NCBI GenBank assembly: GCA_020832415.1
Contig: JAFIES010000014.1
Coordinates: 1-32,911 of the forward strand
Length of the DNA stretch: 32,911 nt
From: Balneolaceae bacterium
GTDB lineage: Bacteria; Bacteroidota; Rhodothermia; Balneolales; Balneolaceae
Reading direction: 5' to 3'
Below the pieces are notes generated by a model that was given only the letters and a program-made list of their open reading frames with translations, did no database searches and was not told where the DNA came from. The number at the start of each line of letters is the position of its first letter. The first letter of the stretch is position 1. Shown here one piece after another: positions 24,416 through 32,911 of the stretch. The position numbers were made by a program, and so were the translations under genes.

Positions 24416-26221
24416 TTAACCGAAGCTAACTGTGGATGTTTTCTCCCGGGTGAGGTAATCAACAATTACCCGTGTGATTACAATGGCACTAAACAGTGAT
24501 GCCACAATACCCGCCATCAGTGTAACAGCAAACCCTTTAATGGGGCCCACACCGAAGCTGTAGAGAATTACCGCTACGAAAAAGGTGGTTACGTTCGCAT
24601 CAATAATGGCGCTCATTGCATTGGCGTATCCGTTATCGATTGCTGCACGTAATGTTTTACCTCCCCGCATCTCTTCCCGTATCCTGTCAAATATCAGTAC
24701 GTTCGCATCTACCGCCATACCAATTGTCAATACAATTCCGGCAATACCGGGCAGAGTTAATGTAGCCTGAAAGCCTGCTAATATTCCCAATATGAAAATG
24801 ATATTGAGCAGCAAGGCAAGGTCGGCAATACCCCCTCCGGTTCGGTAGTACACAATCATAAAAATAGCAACCACACTCAGTCCAAAAATAATGGAGTAGA
24901 GTCCGGCTCGAATGGATGCCTCTCCAAGAGAAGCCCCAACGGTACGCTCTTCAATAATTTCAAGCGGGGCAGGCAGGGCACCGGAAAGAAGAATGTTAAC
25001 CAAATCTTCCGCTTCCTGAACGCCGCCAATTCCTGAGATGGACGATCGGCCGTTGTTTATCTGAGAACGCACGGTTGGATAGGAGTACACATACCCATCC
25101 AGTACAATGGCAACAGGCCGGCCAATGTTGGCACCTGTAATACGCGACCATCTTCGGGCGCCATCAGAGTCCATGGTCATGGATACTTCAGGCCGGTTTG
25201 TGGTAGGGTCGAATGCAACTCGTGCTTCAGAAATTACATCACCTGTGAGCTCAATCTGGCTTCGAACGGCAATCATTTCATACAGAGGTATTCCGCCATC
25301 CTGTGCAAACGAGGTGGCTCCCCAGAGCAGGGACATGTTTCTTGGAATGAGTCTCTGCACATCTTCAGTACGCAGTATTCGGTTTACAGCAGCAGTATCT
25401 CTGCCGGCAGCATATCCGAATGAGTACTGGTTCGAGCCTCTCAGGTCGAAAATTTCAAGCAGATTCTGAACTTCATCACTCTCTTCATCAGCTTCGAAAT
25501 CACTGAAATAATCTGCAATTGCCTGCTTGGCACTGTTAATTTCGTCGGTTTCGGGTGTGAGTCTGAACTCAAGCCTGGCTGTACCTCTCAACAGATCACG
25601 TACCCGCTCTTCATCGTCCACTCCGGGCAGCTCAACTACAATACGGCTGTTTCCCTGCTGAAGAATACCCGGTTCCGTTACACCAAACCGGTCAATTCGT
25701 GATCGGATAATCTCCATTGCACGCTCTACGGCATTGGTTCTTTGATTTTTCAGATAGGCTGAAATCTCAGAGTTTGATGAAGTTCTTGTGATGTTTTGCG
25801 AATCAGACCGATAATATCGACTGAGCATCGCATCAGAATCACGCCGTTCAAATTCGGCTACAAATTCGTCGATGAAATCGGTTCGGCTTTCGAGATAATT
25901 TTCCCGCGCAACGCGAATTACATCTTCAAGGTAATCATCTGCAAAGTCACCTGAGAGTTCAAGTACAAGCTGAGGCGTTCCCACTTCAAGGGTAACGTAC
26001 ATTCCGCCCTGAAGATCAAGGCCGAGAGAAAGTGCGCCTTCGCGTATGCGCTGAAGCTTTGATGCATTTTCACTTTCGTACTGAATGCGTTCTGTCTCGG
26101 TGAGGCTTTCCATATGGCGCTGTTCAAGGTTCCACTGAAGAGTGGGGAACAGGTAATAGAGTGTGAGCCCGAGAAAGAGGGCAATCATACCTAATTTAAA
26201 TCCATTATTCTGTTTTTTCAT
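24416..26221 (-). CDS. secD: protein translocase subunit SecD
   Basis: The 601-residue protein has an N-terminal membrane helix, the LGLDLQGGMYVTLEV signature, a large periplasmic region with IIRSRIDRFGVTEPGI and VVELPGVDDEERVRDLL, and a C-terminal five-helix RND block with TIGMAVDANVLIFDRIREEM. It is a little longer than many SecD proteins because of an acidic insert near residues 85-150 (ESRTDFIDEF, RRDSDAM). SecD and SecF are separate here rather than fused as in typical Bacteroidia. Confidence 0.97.
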   Translation of the reverse strand: MKKQNNGFKLGMIALFLGLTLYYLFPTLQWNLEQRHMESLTETERIQYESENASKLQRIREGALSLGLDLQGGMYVTLEVGTPQLVLELSGDFADDYLEDVIRVARENYLESRTDFIDEFVAEFERRDSDAMLSRYYRSDSQNITRTSSNSEISAYLKNQRTNAVERAMEIIRSRIDRFGVTEPGILQQGNSRIVVELPGVDDEERVRDLLRGTARLEFRLTPETDEINSAKQAIADYFSDFEADEESDEVQNLLEIFDLRGSNQYSFGYAAGRDTAAVNRILRTEDVQRLIPRNMSLLWGATSFAQDGGIPLYEMIAVRSQIELTGDVISEARVAFDPTTNRPEVSMTMDSDGARRWSRITGANIGRPVAIVLDGYVYSYPTVRSQINNGRSSISGIGGVQEAEDLVNILLSGALPAPLEIIEERTVGASLGEASIRAGLYSIIFGLSVVAIFMIVYYRTGGGIADLALLLNIIFILGILAGFQATLTLPGIAGIVLTIGMAVDANVLIFDRIREEMRGGKTLRAAIDNGYANAMSAIIDANVTTFFVAVILYSFGVGPIKGFAVTLMAGIVASLFSAIVITRVIVDYLTREKTSTVSFG

Positions 26222-26270
26222 TGTATTATGTTATTGATTATCAATGTGTTTGGTTAATATTCTGGAAGAT

Positions 26271-26289
26271 CGGCACACAGTTTGTGCCG
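26271..26289. terminator. GC-rich hairpin upstream of secD
   Basis: CGGCACA (26271-26277) and TGTGCCG (26283-26289) form a 7-bp stem with a 5-nt loop, lying in the gap between the unknown signal-peptide gene and secD, both on the minus strand. No long T run follows, so it is a weak terminator or leader hairpin. The rest of the 152-nt gap shows nothing recognisable. Confidence 0.35.
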
Positions 26290-26373
26290 GAACTAAATAA
26301 CTGCTGATATGTTCAGACGTTGACCACGCCTGAGAACAGATTTGAGCAGCGATAATTTTGAGAAAGGGATTTA

Positions 26374-26931
26374 CTAAGGAGCGTTGATACTGGTTCCACC
26401 GGCAAGTGGTATCAAAGCAATAGAGGTGATGTTGCCGATAAATAACGATGTAGCAGAAAATAGAGAGCCATTTTTATGAACATCGGCCGATGGAATGGAT
26501 ACTGAATGAAATGAATTGGCCGAAAGCCACTTGTAAAACGGTTTTGGAAACTCAGGCAATATAGCATTGGTGCCTGTTTTGTGTGTTTCAAACACATTCC
26601 ACTGGCCAATCAGCCAGGATGAAGCAGACCGCTCTTCCGGATCAGAAAATGAGAATTGAATCCTGAAATCATCTTTATGGTCGGCCACAAGCCGTGATGC
26701 CTGCTGCACCAGTACCCAAAAGTCGTTTGACTGTTCGGGCAGTTGGCGGATGGAGTTTCTGAGCTTGGTTTCACTCTCATTCCCCGAGGCAACCACATTG
26801 TGATTGAGCCATTGAGTAAACGCATTTTTCTTGGCCTGGCTGGAGAATGGTTGTGCCAGATGGGCAACAAAACCTGCCATGACCAATGCTATGGTAAGTG
26901 ACCGAAGGATATGTGAAAATCTGCTTTTCAT
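26374..26931 (-). CDS. hypothetical exported protein
   Basis: I do not recognise a family. The ATG at 26931 gives 185 residues starting with a membrane-type segment (MKSRFSHILRSLTIALVMAG), probably a signal peptide or anchor. An ATG at 26970 would add 13 residues with no family support. The body is mixed: a helical part with QWLNHNVVASGN, a strand segment FRIQFSFSDPEERSASSWLIGQW, and a hydrophobic Gly-Ile-rich C-terminus that could be a second membrane helix (SLFIGNITSIALIPLAGG). It is alone between uvrA and secD, same strand as both. Confidence 0.6.
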   Translation of the reverse strand: MKSRFSHILRSLTIALVMAGFVAHLAQPFSSQAKKNAFTQWLNHNVVASGNESETKLRNSIRQLPEQSNDFWVLVQQASRLVADHKDDFRIQFSFSDPEERSASSWLIGQWNVFETHKTGTNAILPEFPKPFYKWLSANSFHSVSIPSADVHKNGSLFSATSLFIGNITSIALIPLAGGTSINAP

Positions 26932-27319
26932 CAGAACGGTAAAAATAGGCAGAAAGCAACCTGTTGACAAACTTTATTTATCACCATGGTTTGTAAACGG
27001 ATGGCCGTTTCAATTAATTATTCTGGTACATAACTATTCAAAACTTTTGAGTTTATTAAATAGATTCGTTTCTGTACAATCAGAATAGATATTTTAACAG
27101 ACTGGAAATGTATCCGTCTACATAATTCTCGCAGAGGTACGCAGAAGGTTGCGCTGAGGTTCGCCAGACTTTGATTTGTGAGTTCACCTTCAGCGTTCGT
27201 CTGCGAGTTCGTCCGTGACCGTCTGCGAGAAACATAAAACCCCTCAGTAATGACAAAACTCTAACGGGTATATACATTAAAATTCAGTTTCCCGTTTTGA
27301 ATAGTCTTGATCCTTATAT
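26932..27319. other. intergenic region between uvrA and the exported protein
   Basis: No gene is seen in these 388 bases. The part next to the exported-protein gene is AT-rich and probably carries its promoter. The part next to uvrA holds the palindromic repeat listed separately at 27126-27231. Confidence 0.6.
27126..27231. repeat. 106-bp imperfect palindromic element with 10-bp terminal inverted repeats
   Basis: TTCTCGCAGA at 27126-27135 is exactly inverted as TCTGCGAGAA at 27222-27231. Within the left half, related units of about 11 nt recur (CGCAGAGGTA, CGCAGAAGGTT, GCGCTGAGGTT, CGCCAGAC), and related units occur in reverse orientation in the right half. It is GC-richer than its surroundings and non-coding. 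It resembles interspersed palindromic or MITE-like repeats. Copy number elsewhere cannot be seen from this window. Confidence 0.6.
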
Positions 27320-30172
27320 TTAAACGGTTGCTTTATCGCTGATTCGGCTTTTTTCTCTGTCGAACTCAAGTTTCAGATATTTGCCTGTATAGCTGCCATC
27401 TTTTTCTGCTACCTCTTCCGGGGTGCCCTCCGCAATAATCTCTCCACCACCATTTCCCCCTTCAGGGCCAAGGTCGATAATCCAGTCGGCCGCTTTGATC
27501 AGATCGAGGTTATGCTCAATCACAATCACGGTATTTCCTTTCTCAACCAGTTTTTGGATTACATCCACAAGCATTCGCACATCCTGAAAGTGGAGCCCGG
27601 TAGTGGGTTCATCCATGATGTAAACTGTGTCGCCCGTCCCGATTTTTGAGAGCTCTCTTGAAAGCTTTATTCGCTGTGCTTCACCGCCGCTAAGCGTGGT
27701 GCTCGACTGGCCCAGTGTAAGATACCCCAGGCCTACAGAGTTCAGCGTTTTAAGTTTTCGTTTGATGGAAGGTACTGAATCAAAAAAATCAGCTGCATCG
27801 CTTACAGGCATTTGTAGTACGTCTGATATATTTTTGCCTTTGTAATGAATTTCGAGTGTTTCTCTATTGTACCGTTTACCATTACAATTTTCACAGTTTA
27901 CGTAGACATCCGGCAGAAAATTCATCTCAATTTTTCGAACGCCATCACCCTGGCAGGTTTCGCAACGCCCGCCTTTTACGTTGAAAGAAAAACGTCCCTG
28001 ATCATACCCTCTGATTTTTGACTCGGGAAGCTCAGCAAAAAGAGAGCGGATATGGTCAAAAACTTTAGTGTAAGTTCCTGGATTGGATCGAGGGGTACGC
28101 CCGATAGGGCTCTGGTCGATCGAAATTACCTTGTCTACATGATTGAGCCCTTCAACTTTTCGGTAGGGAAGGGGCACTGCTTTTGAGTTATAAAACTCAC
28201 TGGAAAGAATGGGTGTTAAGGTTTGGTTGATGAGAGAACTTTTTCCGCTGCCACTCACACCGGTTACAGCAATAAATTTTCCGAGAGGAATCTCCAGGGT
28301 AACATCTTTCAGGTTGTGGCCGGTGGCATTTTTAACCTTAATTTTTTTACCGCTCCCTTTGCGCCTTTTTTCGGGATAGGGAATTACCTCTTCATCCTTC
28401 AGAAATCTTGTGGTCATCGAGGTGGGGTCCAGATCATCGGGTTTTCCCTCTGTGACGATAAATCCACCCTCAGTACCGGCTCCGGGGCCAAGATCAACCA
28501 CATAATCAGCGTGCTCGATAGTTTCGCGATCGTGCTCAACCACAATTACACTGTTCCCCAGATCGCGCAGGGTTTCCAGGGATTGTATCAGTTTGATGTT
28601 ATCCCTCTGATGAAGGCCAATACTCGGCTCGTCCAGTATGTAGAGAACTCCAACCAATTGTGTGCCTATTTGGGTAGCCAGGCGAATTCGCTGTGCCTCG
28701 CCACCGCTCAGAGTCTGTGCTTCGCGATCGAGTGAGAGATAATTGAGACCTACATTCAGCAGGAAATCGATTCGGTCAATTACTTCTTTTAAAACCTGCT
28801 GGCCAATTATTCGCTGCCGTTCGGTCAGTTTTAAATTACCAACCGTTTTTCGGAGCGTACTGATATCCTGCACAACAAGATCACGGATGGTATACCCATC
28901 TATTTTATAAGAGAGCGCCTCTTTGTTGAGGCGGCCGCCATCGCAGGCCGGGCAGGTTATCTTCGATAAAAATGCTTTTGCTTTGTCCCGCTGTTTGTTT
29001 GATTTGCTCTCTTCATACTGCTCCCGGATAATCGCTTTAAGGCCGGTGAAGCGATGTTTATAAGTGACGTTGTTATTTTTAAAATCGTAACTGATGTTAA
29101 ACTTTTTATCCCCGCCACCTTCAAAAAGAAGGTCCATTGCCTCATCAGAGAAGCTGTCGACAGGCATGTTGAAATCGTGATTTACACTATCGAGTACGGC
29201 TTTTAACTGTTTGAAGACAAAAATATCCCTCGGTTCACCCAAAAACCGAATGGCACCTTCATTGATACTCTGCTCCGGGTTTTGAATCACAAGATTACGG
29301 TTTACATCATATCGGTATCCCAATCCATTGCACTTTTTACACGCACCAAATGGGGAGTTGAATGAGAACAGATTTGGAGCTGGATCTTCATAAGACAGTC
29401 CGCTCTCAGGATCATACAGATTTTTAGAAAAGACCTGATCGCGTATCTGGCCGGCTTCCTGTATTCCAAGGATCAGGTTGCCATCAGCCATTTCGAGAGC
29501 AAGATGAACGCTTTCTGAGATTCGATTCTTGCTTTTTTCAGAGATGATAAACCGGTCAACCACAACTTCAATATTGTGTGTTTTATAGCGATCGAGTTTA
29601 ATTTCGCCTTCCAGGTCAATCAGATTGCCATCAACCCGGGCTTTTATATAGCCCTGTTTCTGCATCTGCTCAAAAAGCTCTCTGTAATGCCCTTTTCGCC
29701 CGCGCACAACAGGTGCCAGACAGTAAGCTTTGGTTCCTTCCGGCAGATTCATGATAGTTTGCACAATCTGATCGGAGGTCTGCTTGGCCATCTTGTTACC
29801 CGATATGTAGGAATAAGGAACTCCAATACGGGCATAGAGAAGCCTCAGAAAATCATAAATTTCGGTAACTGTACCAACCGTTGAGCGCGGATTTCGGTTG
29901 GTGGTTTTTTGATCGATGGAAATAACCGGTGAGAGTCCGTCTATAAAATCTACATCGGGGCGTTCCATCATCCCCAAAAACTGCCTGGCGTAGGCAGAGA
30001 GTGATTCCAGAAAACGGCGCTGCCCCTCGGCATAGATGGTATCAAAAGCGAGAGAAGATTTGCCTGAACCCGAAAGGCCGGTAAAAACTACCAGCTGCTC
30101 TCTGGGTATGTTGATGTCGATGTTTTTTAAGTTGTGCTCGCGTGCTCCGCGAATAACGATATGTTCCTGCAA
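27320..30172 (-). CDS. uvrA: excinuclease ABC subunit UvrA
   Basis: UvrA is the damage-sensing ATPase of nucleotide excision repair. The 950-residue protein has two ABC modules. The first Walker A GLSGSGKS lies at 32-39 and the second GVSGSGKS near 640, each paired with an LSGGEAQRI signature and a DEPSIGLH or DEPTTGLH Walker B region. CxxC zinc pairs are visible in [20 protein letters not shown] and [17 protein letters not shown]. The length is normal. It is alone in its transcription unit. I see no SOS-type operator upstream that I could defend. Confidence 0.97.
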   Translation of the reverse strand: MQEHIVIRGAREHNLKNIDINIPREQLVVFTGLSGSGKSSLAFDTIYAEGQRRFLESLSAYARQFLGMMERPDVDFIDGLSPVISIDQKTTNRNPRSTVGTVTEIYDFLRLLYARIGVPYSYISGNKMAKQTSDQIVQTIMNLPEGTKAYCLAPVVRGRKGHYRELFEQMQKQGYIKARVDGNLIDLEGEIKLDRYKTHNIEVVVDRFIISEKSKNRISESVHLALEMADGNLILGIQEAGQIRDQVFSKNLYDPESGLSYEDPAPNLFSFNSPFGACKKCNGLGYRYDVNRNLVIQNPEQSINEGAIRFLGEPRDIFVFKQLKAVLDSVNHDFNMPVDSFSDEAMDLLFEGGGDKKFNISYDFKNNNVTYKHRFTGLKAIIREQYEESKSNKQRDKAKAFLSKITCPACDGGRLNKEALSYKIDGYTIRDLVVQDISTLRKTVGNLKLTERQRIIGQQVLKEVIDRIDFLLNVGLNYLSLDREAQTLSGGEAQRIRLATQIGTQLVGVLYILDEPSIGLHQRDNIKLIQSLETLRDLGNSVIVVEHDRETIEHADYVVDLGPGAGTEGGFIVTEGKPDDLDPTSMTTRFLKDEEVIPYPEKRRKGSGKKIKVKNATGHNLKDVTLEIPLGKFIAVTGVSGSGKSSLINQTLTPILSSEFYNSKAVPLPYRKVEGLNHVDKVISIDQSPIGRTPRSNPGTYTKVFDHIRSLFAELPESKIRGYDQGRFSFNVKGGRCETCQGDGVRKIEMNFLPDVYVNCENCNGKRYNRETLEIHYKGKNISDVLQMPVSDAADFFDSVPSIKRKLKTLNSVGLGYLTLGQSSTTLSGGEAQRIKLSRELSKIGTGDTVYIMDEPTTGLHFQDVRMLVDVIQKLVEKGNTVIVIEHNLDLIKAADWIIDLGPEGGNGGGEIIAEGTPEEVAEKDGSYTGKYLKLEFDREKSRISDKATV

Positions 30173-30284
30173 GGATTTTTTCTTTGAGTTAAACCTTAGA
30201 AAATAACAAACCTTTCAGGCAACAGCACGTTCCGGCAAAACAAAAAAATCAAATATTCACGAATTGTAAAAATTATTACACCAG

Positions 30285-30312
30285 TTGCGAATTTTAAAGT
30301 CTCTACTATATT
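30285..30312 (+). promoter_or_regulatory. candidate promoter of the DUF6152-DUF6644-amidohydrolase run
   Basis: TTGCGA (30285-30290) and TATATT (30307-30312) are 16 nt apart. The downstream box extends to TATATTTA, close to the TAnnTTTG box of Bacteroidota promoters. The start would be near 30319, leaving a leader of about 30 nt with a GGAG ribosome-binding site at 30342. Confidence 0.4.
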
Positions 30313-30350
30313 TAATAGTGTCATATAAGAGCTTAATTAATGGAGAAAAC

Positions 30351-30743
30351 ATGGAATGGATAAAAAGTAAAAATCGCTCGTACTTATTAACTGCAATGCT
30401 GATTTTGGTATTCGCAGCAGGTGCTATGCTTCATCACGGCTGGGCAAATTATCACCAGGACCGTGAACTGGATTATACCGGTATCATTTTAAGTAATGAC
30501 ATCGGCAACCCTCATACCTACATCGACTTTAAAGTAACTGAAGCTGAGGGTGAAGTAGAAGTTGATGAATGGGAAGTGGTTCTTGCACCTGTTACACGAA
30601 TGAGAAACCGGGGTCTTTCGGATGATTCCATGCTGGCCGTGGGCGATACGGTTCGTGTAGTGGGATACCCTCACAGAACCATTAAAAATGAAATGCGTGC
30701 CGAACGGATTATTATCGGTGATGTGACCATCGAATTACGCTAA
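30351..30743 (+). CDS. DUF6152 family exported protein
   Basis: The 130-residue protein has an N-terminal membrane or signal segment (YLLTAMLILVFAAGAM) ending at HHGWANYH, the His-His-Gly-Trp/Phe start that I associate with DUF6152. The body is a small beta-domain with NPHTYIDFKV and VGDTVRVVGYPHR, resembling an OB-like fold. Its function is unknown. I chose the ATG at 30351 because a GGAG lies 5 nt before it; the upstream TTG at 30285 overlaps the putative promoter. DUF6644 begins directly after its stop codon. Confidence 0.82.
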   Translation: MEWIKSKNRSYLLTAMLILVFAAGAMLHHGWANYHQDRELDYTGIILSNDIGNPHTYIDFKVTEAEGEVEVDEWEVVLAPVTRMRNRGLSDDSMLAVGDTVRVVGYPHRTIKNEMRAERIIIGDVTIELR

Positions 30744-31241
30744 ATGATGGGGGTTTTTATTTCGGGTACATTTCTGAACTGGCTCGAAAGTTCAGCTATG
30801 GCAACATTTTTCCGGCAATCGCTCTGGATGTACCCGGCTGTAGAGATTGTACACATAACATCGTTTTCAATTCTGGTGGGTACGGCTGTTTTGTTTGATT
30901 TGCGGCTTCTGGGCTTATCAAGGAAATTACCGGTAACAGATTGCTTGCGATATGTAAACGTTTTAGCACGATCCAGTTTTCTGCTGATTTTACCCAGTGG
31001 CCTGATACTTTTTATGGTGGATGCCACATCAATGGCAACAAACAGTGCATTTTTATTGAAGATGCTGTTGCTTGTTCTTGCTCTGGCGAATGCGTGGATT
31101 TTTCATCGAATCATCCTGAAATCTGCAAACGCCTGGAATGTGGGTGTACACCCGCCATTAAAAGCTAAAGTTGCCGGGGTACTTTCAATTTTATTGTGGG
31201 TGTCTGTAATCTCATGTGGGCGATTAATTGCCTATATCTAA
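30744..31241 (+). CDS. DUF6644 family membrane protein
   Basis: The 165-residue protein has four predicted membrane helices. WMYPAVEIVHITSFSILVGTAVLFDLRLLG near the N-terminus is the pattern I know from DUF6644, with a conserved His in the first helix. A second intramembrane His and an Arg near SKLPVT- and IFHR-type turns suggest heme or metal contact, but this is speculative. The start ATG abuts the DUF6152 TAA (an alternative ATG is the next codon), so the two are coupled and their products may act together in the membrane. Confidence 0.8.
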   Translation: MMGVFISGTFLNWLESSAMATFFRQSLWMYPAVEIVHITSFSILVGTAVLFDLRLLGLSRKLPVTDCLRYVNVLARSSFLLILPSGLILFMVDATSMATNSAFLLKMLLLVLALANAWIFHRIILKSANAWNVGVHPPLKAKVAGVLSILLWVSVISCGRLIAYI

Positions 31242-31275
31242 AACCGGAAAATTCAATCATAATATTCTTACTGTC

Positions 31276-32670
31276 ATGATCAAATCAATGATAAATAACT
31301 TACTTCTGATTTTACTATTTGCAGTATTTACGGCATGCAGCGATCCTGAGCCGCAAACAATCAGCCTGGAAAATGGATCTCTAACTGCATTCACAGGTGC
31401 AAATGTGTTGCCTATGACGGATGAAGTTGTGCTGGAAAATCAAACAGTCATCATTCAGGACGGAAGAATTAGTGTGATTGGTGATACGGGTGAAGTTGAG
31501 ATTCCTGATGGAGCAGAAGTAATTGATGCCACCGGAAAATATCTGATGCCCGGCCTGGCTGAAATGCACGGCCATGTTCCGGGACCGAATAACCGTCAAT
31601 ATGCCAAAGATGTGCTGTTTTTGTACATATCCAATGGAGTAACCACAGTGCGGAATATGGCAGGACATCCGTATCACCTGGAGCTGAGAGACCGGGTAGA
31701 TAATGGTGAACTGGCCGGGCCTATGCTTTTTGCAGCCAGCCCCTGGTTAAGCCCAAATAATATTTCTGAACCTGCCGAAGCTGAGGATGTTGTCAGGGGT
31801 TATAAAGAAGCCGGATTCGATCTGATGAAAATCGGCAGCATCTCGCTTGAATCGTACAGAGCGATGGCTGAGGTTGCGCATGAAATTGACCTTCCCTTTG
31901 CCGGACATATTCCGGAGGAAGTAGGATTGGTAAACGCACTGGAAGCCCGTCAGGCATCTATCGACCATTTAGACCGTTATGTTGAGTTTTTGGTTGCTGA
32001 TAATCCTGAAGCCGAAAGTGTGAGCCCCGGCTTTTTTGGCAGCGGGGTGATTGATTACGTGGATGAAGAAAGAATTGATGAAGCGATACGGTTGACCATT
32101 GAGGCCGGTACCTGGAATGTGCCAACACTGAGTCTTGTGGAGCACCTCGAATCTCCGGAAAGCCCTGAAGATATGATCCGATGGCCCGAGATGAGATATA
32201 TGCCGCAAAGCGTACTCGATGGGTGGGTAGAGTCAAAACACAATTTCCAGGCAAGAGACGATTTCCAGCCCGATGCAGCACGGAAACTGGTTGAGCTTCG
32301 GCAAAAACTCACGAAAGAACTTCACGATGCGGGGGCACTGATCGCACTGGGTTCTGATGCCCCGCAATTTTTTAATGTGCCCGGTTTTTCTATTCATCAC
32401 GAGTTGAGGATGATGGTTGATACAGGCCTCACTCCGTACGAAGTTCTCGTAACAGGAACACGAAACGCAGGCATCTACTTCGATATGGCCGATGAATTTG
32501 GCACCCTGGAAGAAGGCAGGCAAGCCGATATCATTGTACTGAATGCTAATCCATTTAATGACATCGAACATGTTCGCAATCAGTATGGTGTGATGGTTCG
32601 GGGTGTGTGGTGGTCGAGAGATGTTATAACTCAACGCCTTGAAGAAATTGCTGCCAGAAACTCAAGATAA
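31276..32670 (+). CDS. amidohydrolase-superfamily lipoprotein
   Basis: The 464-residue protein starts with a lipoprotein signal (NLLLILLFAVFTAC, Cys about residue 21), so it is expected on the periplasmic or outer face. Metal-binding residues of the amidohydrolase barrel are in order: His98 and His100 in EMHGH, candidate bridging Lys185 in LMKIGS, His211 in AGHIPE, His231 in SIDHLDR and Asp361 in LGSDAPQ. Imidazolonepropionase-like and prolidase-type peptidases share this pattern, and the substrate is unknown. The ATG at 31276 was preferred over 31228 because only it gives a clean signal peptide and avoids overlapping DUF6644. It is 34 nt after that gene. Confidence 0.88.
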   Translation: MIKSMINNLLLILLFAVFTACSDPEPQTISLENGSLTAFTGANVLPMTDEVVLENQTVIIQDGRISVIGDTGEVEIPDGAEVIDATGKYLMPGLAEMHGHVPGPNNRQYAKDVLFLYISNGVTTVRNMAGHPYHLELRDRVDNGELAGPMLFAASPWLSPNNISEPAEAEDVVRGYKEAGFDLMKIGSISLESYRAMAEVAHEIDLPFAGHIPEEVGLVNALEARQASIDHLDRYVEFLVADNPEAESVSPGFFGSGVIDYVDEERIDEAIRLTIEAGTWNVPTLSLVEHLESPESPEDMIRWPEMRYMPQSVLDGWVESKHNFQARDDFQPDAARKLVELRQKLTKELHDAGALIALGSDAPQFFNVPGFSIHHELRMMVDTGLTPYEVLVTGTRNAGIYFDMADEFGTLEEGRQADIIVLNANPFNDIEHVRNQYGVMVRGVWWSRDVITQRLEEIAARNSR

Positions 32671-32866
32671 AAAACTATAATACCGGTCAAACTACACATG
32701 AAACAAGCAGATACCAAGATCTGCAACCTGTCCTTAAGTTTATAATTAAAACTTAATTCTGTGTTGAAAAAGTGTTTGAAGGCAATTTCAGAGAACATTT
32801 TTTATCTATTTGGCAAATGATGCGTATATTTATAGTCTTTTTTAACATTCAATATTTGCACTACAG
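32671..32866. other. intergenic region after the amidohydrolase
   Basis: No gene is visible. Two small inverted repeats occur, GCAGAT/ATCTGC at 32707-32724 and TTAAGTTT/AAACTTAA at 32734-32756, either of which could end the upstream transcript, though neither has a T run. A TATATTTA box at 32825-32832 may be part of the promoter of the next gene, but I see no upstream box at the right distance. Confidence 0.45.
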
Positions 32867-32911
32867 ATGAGCACAACGGCCCCGAAAGTAAATCAAATTG
32901 AAAGCCAGAAT
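32867..32911 (+). CDS. start of a further gene, truncated by the window edge
   Basis: An ATG at 32867 opens a frame that runs 15 codons to the edge (MSTTAPKVNQIESQN). It is too short to identify. It is supported only by the open frame and by the AT-rich, promoter-like sequence in front of it. Confidence 0.45.
   Translation, partial: MSTTAPKVNQIESQN

Noticed and set aside
27080-27277. A 65-codon minus-strand frame across the palindromic repeat
   Set aside because: It is created by the Arg-rich translation of the repeat units and has no start context.
1-32911. CRISPR array, insertion sequence, rRNA or known riboswitch
   Set aside because: I saw no regularly spaced repeats, transposase motifs, rRNA segments or riboswitch cores on either strand.

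Overview
The window is a 32.9 kb chromosomal segment, with about 45% GC by eye and dense short operons on both strands. The gene content points to the Bacteroidota/Rhodothermota/Balneolota group. Pointers are a DUF2480 gene attached to the suf cluster, a type IX secretion (DUF5103/plug-type) lipoprotein, few strong Shine-Dalgarno sequences, and DUF6152/DUF6644 genes. SecD and SecF are separate genes, whereas classical Bacteroidia usually carry a fused SecDF, so I favour a Balneola/Rhodothermus-type lineage. That placement is inference.

Layout. (1) 50-5837 (+): an Fe-S assembly operon, sufC-sufD-sufS-Nfu-type scaffold-A-type carrier-DUF2480, followed by an SDR oxidoreductase; sufB presumably lies off the left edge. 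(2) 11596-5843 (-): ccmB-holB-dapF-T9SS plug lipoprotein-serine-hydrolase-like protein with a degenerate active site-small two-TM protein, all tightly packed. (3) 11865-16166 (+): a ptsN-type IIA protein-PBP4 (dacB)-sigma54 response regulator operon, then folD. (4) 16188-19999: an accessory stretch with a Y-family DNA polymerase, a secreted GH43-like propeller protein, a RelE/ParE toxin-antitoxin pair and the decayed remains of a SAM methyltransferase. It ends at a tRNA-Gly(GCC) gene with a strong terminator. (5) 26221-20171 (-): secD-secF-STAS protein, a hairpin with a T run, then purA-RuBisCO-like protein-cupin. (6) 27320-30172 (-): uvrA, preceded on the + axis by a signal-peptide protein of unknown function and a 106-bp interspersed palindromic repeat. 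(7) 30351-32670 (+): DUF6152-DUF6644-amidohydrolase lipoprotein, and the first 15 codons of a further gene at the right edge.

The most interesting system is in region 5. A form IV RuBisCO-like protein overlaps a cupin gene by 8 nt, and both follow purA by only 7 nt. The pairing is the one known from the methylthioadenosine-isoprenoid shunt of Rhodospirillum rubrum, in which an RLP isomerises 5-methylthioribulose-1-phosphate and a cupin releases methanethiol to give 1-deoxyxylulose-5-phosphate. Linkage to adenylate synthesis would join the adenine and the methylthioribose halves of MTA recycling. purA itself appears to have a 5' leader consisting almost entirely of a terminator-like hairpin.
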